From Stomatobaculum sp. F0698 (GTDB lineage: Bacteria > Bacillota > Clostridia > Lachnospirales > Lachnospiraceae), in assembly GCF_030644385.1 (NCBI RefSeq), contig NZ_CP130060.1, forward strand, positions 930,001-994,000: a stretch of DNA of 64,000 bases, read 5' to 3'. The first letter of the stretch is position 1, and every line of letters starts with the position of its first letter. This document shows, in pieces, positions 61,355 to 64,000 of the stretch. The notes below the pieces were generated by a model. It did no database searches, was not told the DNA's origin, and was given only the letters and a program-made list of their open reading frames with translations. The translations under genes were made by a program, and so were the position numbers.

Positions 61355-62386
61355 CTAGATTGCAAGATCAAGTAGGACAGTCTGAAATAATTCCTCCGGC
61401 GAACTGTAATGAAAGGATTTTCGAGGGAGTTGATTGATCCAGTTCTGTATCTCTCTTATCTGCTCATCCGTAACTACATCAAAAGAACTCCCTTTTGGTA
61501 AGAACCGGCGAATCAATGAGTTCTGCTTTTCATTCAGTCCGCGTTCGTAGGCGGAGTAAGGATGGGCATAGTATATGGGTATCGTGGAAAGCAACTGTGG
61601 CAGTGAAGCAAATTCACTGCCATTGTCACTTGTGATGGAGCGAAAGACTTGGCTGAATCGTTCTCCGTATAGCTCTCGGAGCGTTTTTAAACCTTGCTCG
61701 ACCGCTTGTGTGCTTCTACCGGGTATCTTTATAATGTGTCGAAATCTTGTGATTCGCTCATCCAGTGTCAACAAAACGGATTGTGACTCCTTTCGACCGA
61801 CCACGGTATCAATCTCCCAATGCCCAAACTCCTCCCGCTGATTGACTACTTGGGGGCGAGCTTCAATACTCAGGCCATACAGCCGCTTATGCTGCGGATG
61901 TCCCTTACGGTGTTGTTTACGTTTGACCTTTAGCGCGAGATCGATATTTCGAGCTTTTAACAATCCACGCTCAATATAGTTATAAAGTGTCTTGCTGCAA
62001 ACCAGCTCGGTGAAACAGCCCTTTTCTTTGGCAAGACCGCAAATCGTATCAGGTGCCAGATGCTTTGTCAGTATCTGCTTTACTGCAAAAGACACGAACT
62101 TCTTAGCTTTCACCAGCTTCATGGGGCAATGACTATTTCGTCTTCGATGTTCGTAGACACGCTGTCCCGAATCTCCAAAGTACCGAGTGTATGGCTCCAG
62201 ATTCCGTCCTAACTGCTGTACAGTACCTCTGGCAAGTTCATTATATAAAGTTGACCTTGCAATCCCGATTTCGCGCGCGATGCGACTTTTGGGGAGCTTT
62301 AATTGCAGCAGCACTTCAATCTGTGCACGCTTTTCGCGTGTCAGGTGGCGATATTTTCTATTTGTGGTATACTCGTTCTGGGCCAT
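61355..62386 (-). CDS. IS30-family transposase
   Basis: This 343-residue DDE transposase has an N-terminal helix-turn-helix (HLTREKRAQIEVLLQ, SRIAREIGIARSTLYNEL) and a catalytic domain with GHWEIDTVVG, TSDNGSEFA and the ERGLNEKQNSLIRRF block holding the final Glu. The ATG at 62,386 has AGGAGG 6 nt upstream; a further upstream extension has no ribosome site. Its 3' end overlaps the left terminal repeat. Confidence 0.93.
   Translation of the reverse strand: MAQNEYTTNRKYRHLTREKRAQIEVLLQLKLPKSRIAREIGIARSTLYNELARGTVQQLGRNLEPYTRYFGDSGQRVYEHRRRNSHCPMKLVKAKKFVSFAVKQILTKHLAPDTICGLAKEKGCFTELVCSKTLYNYIERGLLKARNIDLALKVKRKQHRKGHPQHKRLYGLSIEARPQVVNQREEFGHWEIDTVVGRKESQSVLLTLDERITRFRHIIKIPGRSTQAVEQGLKTLRELYGERFSQVFRSITSDNGSEFASLPQLLSTIPIYYAHPYSAYERGLNEKQNSLIRRFLPKGSSFDVVTDEQIREIQNWINQLPRKSFHYSSPEELFQTVLLDLAI
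61358..61379. repeat. IS30 left terminal inverted repeat
   Basis: This 22-bp sequence starts GATTGCAAGATC and is matched in inverted orientation at 62,458-62,479 with three mismatches. It lies within the last codons of the transposase gene. Confidence 0.8.
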
Positions 62387-62457
62387 GGCGAACCTCCTGG
62401 TGTGTTGGTGTGTGGTAGCTTCATCATACCACGAGTTCGTCATCGGCTCTTTTTTAT

Positions 62458-62479
62458 TGTCCTAGTTCATCTTACAATC
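62458..62479. repeat. IS30 right terminal inverted repeat
   Basis: This is the inverted partner of 61,358-61,379 (19 of 22 positions), four bases inside the right 14-bp direct repeat. Confidence 0.8.
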
Positions 62480-62483
62480 ATCC

Positions 62484-62497
62484 CTGAAAAGAAAGCC
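62484..62497. repeat. 14-bp direct repeat flanking the IS (right copy)
   Basis: An exact copy of 61,340-61,353. Confidence 0.8.
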
Positions 62498-62507
62498 AAG
62501 AATTTAC

Positions 62508-62536
62508 TTGCAATTGCCGCATGGCTCTGTTAGAAT
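62508..62536 (+). promoter_or_regulatory. Promoter of rpmB
   Basis: TTGCAA (62,508-62,513) and TAGAAT (62,531-62,536) are separated by 17 nt, 56 nt before the rpmB start and 11 nt beyond the IS-flanking repeat, so it remains intact. Confidence 0.65.
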
Positions 62537-62592
62537 TAGGAGCGATATGGACTTTGAATCTGCAGGGTCCAAAGAAGATAGGAGGTGTTACC

Positions 62593-62778
62593 ATGGCAAA
62601 GTGTGCTATTTGCGAAAAGGCAGCTCACTTCGGAAATAACGTGAGCCATTCTCATAGAAGAAGCAATCGCATCTGGAAGGCAAACGTCAAGTCCGTTAAG
62701 GTCAAGACGGAAGGCGGAGTGCGGAAGATGTATATTTGCACTTCCTGCCTTCGCTCGAACTTCGTTGAGAGAGCATAA
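62593..62778 (+). CDS. rpmB: Large-subunit ribosomal protein bL28
   Basis: This 61-residue basic protein has MAKCAICEKAAHFGNNVSHS at the N-terminus. It is the zinc-binding (C+) form, with CxxC near residues 4-7 and CTSC near the C-terminus. The ATG at 62,593 follows GGAGG. It is divergent from asp23/DAK2, a conserved Firmicute neighbourhood. Confidence 0.96.
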   Translation: MAKCAICEKAAHFGNNVSHSHRRSNRIWKANVKSVKVKTEGGVRKMYICTSCLRSNFVERA

Positions 62779-62794
62779 GTTTTCTTCATGAATC

Positions 62795-62824
62795 AAAAAG
62801 CCGCCCGACCTCGGGTGGCTTTTT
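62795..62824 (+). terminator. Terminator of rpmB
   Basis: A 14-bp stem with one G-U pair (62,795-62,808 and 62,811-62,824) ends in TTTTT, 16 nt after the stop. Confidence 0.85.
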
Positions 62825-62834
62825 GATTTGTCCG

Positions 62835-62890
62835 AAAAAAATTCGCCCCCCTTTCTCCGTGCATCGGATAAGGCGGGGCGATATTTTTTT
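62835..62890. terminator. Second, bidirectional terminator between rpmB and ytfJ
   Basis: TCGCCCC (62,843-62,849) pairs with GGGGCGA (62,875-62,881). A run of T follows on the plus strand (62,884-62,890) and a run of A precedes it, which serves the minus-strand ytfJ transcript. Confidence 0.6.
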
Positions 62891-62900
62891 GATGTGAGCT

Positions 62901-63314
62901 TCAGTTCTGCTTGCCGCCGTCCGTGTCCTTTACCACCTGAACGGCTCTCTCGGTGGTCTCGGGAGAAATCTTGGAATTCGCGGTAAAGCGATTGATGACG
63001 TCCGGAACCAAATCCATGACGCGGGTCACGGCGTCCTGATTCTTCACATTGACCAGCTTGGTTACGCCGTTCTGAATAATCAAAACAGCTGCCGGAGAAA
63101 TTTTGGTGCTCATACCGCCGGCGCCGTTCCCGTCACTGCTGCCCTTCTTATCCGCAAAGGCTCCGGTCGCCATGCCGCAGGAGACATCCACCAGCGGTAT
63201 AATGATGGCATCGCCCGCCTGCTGCGGCGCACCGACCACGGTTTTCGTGGATATAAATGCATTCATTCCCTGGAACAGTGCCTCCGCCTGTTCCGCAAAA
63301 CGCTTGTCAGCCAT
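62901..63314 (-). CDS. ytfJ: YtfJ/GerW-family protein
   Basis: This 137-residue protein of the YtfJ (GerW) family begins MADKRFAEQAEALFQGMNAF and has GDAIIIPLVDVSCGMATGAF and a Gly-rich GNGAGGMSTKISPAAVLII segment. In spore formers it affects germination, but homologues occur in non-sporulating Clostridia too. It overlaps the DUF2953-like gene by 8 nt, the standard ytfI-ytfJ pairing. Confidence 0.92.
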   Translation of the reverse strand: MADKRFAEQAEALFQGMNAFISTKTVVGAPQQAGDAIIIPLVDVSCGMATGAFADKKGSSDGNGAGGMSTKISPAAVLIIQNGVTKLVNVKNQDAVTRVMDLVPDVINRFTANSKISPETTERAVQVVKDTDGGKQN

Positions 63315-64000
63315 GTACTCCCTCCGTCTTCTGTCTCTTGTCCCTTCCGCGAATGTGCCGATACACATATCGGAAATCCCGGTGAAACCAAACTTGTGCT
63401 GCGCCAAATAAAAATACAAACAACTGCAAATGTCCGCGAAAACTGAGTTCGCCGGAGAGCTCCTCACGGTCAAACAAAGGCTCTATCCGCAAACTGTCCC
63501 GGTAAAACGGTAACAAGAGCGCTGCCAGAGCTGCCACCTGTCCCGTCGTTGCCGGATCCGCAAATCCGAAACGCAACTCTCCCGCGATGCGCCGCGGAAT
63601 CAGTTCGCGCAAAAAGCGAAACAACTTCTTCTTTAAAAAGTGCAAAAAACGTTGGGTTCTTTCGCTCTGAAAAAAATCATATTCCGTTTCCGCTCTTCGG
63701 TACAGTTGCCGCAGACGGTTCCAAACAGCAGCAATCTTTCCCTGCATCGGCTCGCCCTCGGGAGAACGCTCTCCCTTGCTCAGCCTTCTATGCTTTTTCT
63801 CCCGAAGCTGTTTTTTTCTCTGTCTCTCTTCTGCGGCTTCCAAGGCAGCTTCTGTCTCGTTCTTCTTCTCCGACAAGACTCCCGTCCCTTTCCCCGCGAT
63901 GTTTTGCTCAGTCACGGGAATGGCTTCGGTTTCGCTTGCGGGCGGAACTGCTGTCTCTGTCTTCTGTGCGTTTTCCGAGGCTTCCCGAACATCCCCGTCC
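63307..64000 (-). CDS. DUF2953 (YtfI)-like protein (5' partial)
   Basis: The frame stays open to the right window edge, so the N-terminus, where this family has its membrane helix, is missing. The visible part has a Lys/Arg/Glu-rich middle and a C-terminal region GFADPATTGQVAALAALLLP with a following FRGHLQLFVFLFG, as in DUF2953 proteins. The pairing with ytfJ supports the call. A GTG at 63,915 is an internal codon rather than the likely start. Function unknown. Confidence 0.75.
   Translation of the reverse strand, partial: DGDVREASENAQKTETAVPPASETEAIPVTEQNIAGKGTGVLSEKKNETEAALEAAEERQRKKQLREKKHRRLSKGERSPEGEPMQGKIAAVWNRLRQLYRRAETEYDFFQSERTQRFLHFLKKKLFRFLRELIPRRIAGELRFGFADPATTGQVAALAALLLPFYRDSLRIEPLFDREELSGELSFRGHLQLFVFLFGAAQVWFHRDFRYVYRHIRGRDKRQKTEGVHG

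Larger units (their letters stand above)
61354..62483 (-). mobile_element. IS30-family insertion sequence
   Basis: This 1,130-bp element carries one transposase gene, imperfect terminal inverted repeats (22 bp with 19 matches near each end) and flanking 14-bp direct repeats. It lies in the intergenic region between the divergent asp23 and rpmB genes. The frame is intact and the ends are present, so it may still be active. Confidence 0.88.

Noticed and set aside
1..64000. tRNA, rRNA, tmRNA or prophage genes.
   Set aside because: No cloverleaf, rRNA motif or phage structural gene was recognised in any intergenic region; a tRNA scan could not be run.

Overview
The window is a GC-rich (roughly 55% by eye) chromosomal segment of a Gram-positive Firmicute of the class Clostridia, most likely a Lachnospiraceae-type gut or oral anaerobe. 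The evidence is the gene set and order: SepF, YlmH, RecU, LexA with a divergent LysM protein, the Prp protease beside an N-terminally extended bL27, the RsfS-YqeK-NadD-YhbY-Obg cluster, paired TIGR03960/TIGR03936 radical-SAM genes, YtfJ, and an LPKTG sortase-anchored surface protein with InlB-type repeats. A genus cannot be fixed from sequence reading alone. Coding density is high, with many 1-17 nt overlaps and many TTG or GTG starts behind strong Shine-Dalgarno sites.

Layout, plus strand, 1-34.9 kb. A 5'-truncated giant adhesin (C-type-lectin-like domain, nine InlB-like repeats, LPKTG anchor) is followed by rpsU with its own promoter. Next come phoH-ybeY, a SpoVB/MurJ-like flippase and two flavoproteins around a DUF3783 gene. 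A DNA and tRNA maintenance run follows (miaB-mutS-mutL-miaA, then a PLP lyase). The cell-shape operon is radC-mreC-mreD-PBP2-rodA-mgsA-dacA and lacks mreB and minCDE. A small P-loop protein has a near-consensus promoter. The ylm-type division cluster (HlyD-like adaptor, yggS, sepF, ylmH, lspA) ends in an RluD-type pseudouridine synthase that has lost its C-terminus, followed by a nitronate-monooxygenase-like gene.

About 0.83 kb of non-coding, AT-richer DNA (34.93-35.76 kb) follows. It is full of direct and inverted repeats and leads into a tyrosine recombinase. Next to it is an SOS divergon: lexA and a YneA-like LysM membrane protein are transcribed divergently across two LexA boxes, each box overlapping a recognisable promoter. 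A lower-GC HIT-family gene lies beyond.

The minus-strand block, 39.0-61.3 kb, holds housekeeping clusters. These are a purine permease, rsfS-yqeK-nadD-yhbY-obgE, rpmA-prp-rplU, RNase E/G with two radical-SAM-linked genes, recU, and an rRNA-modification group that includes a pseudouridine synthase fused to a HAD phosphatase. They are followed by coaD-rsmD, a large L,D-transpeptidase, recG, a DAK2/FakA-like kinase and an Asp23/Gls24 protein. An IS30-family element (61,354-62,483) with terminal inverted repeats and 14-bp flanking direct repeats sits between the divergent asp23 and rpmB promoters. The window ends with ytfJ and a 5'-truncated DUF2953-like gene.

No CRISPR array, rRNA, tRNA or prophage was seen. 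The best leads are the repeat-dense recombinase upstream region, the lexA/yneA divergon, the truncated RluD, the mreB/min-less shape operon, the synthase-HAD fusion and the altered Prp cleavage site in bL27.
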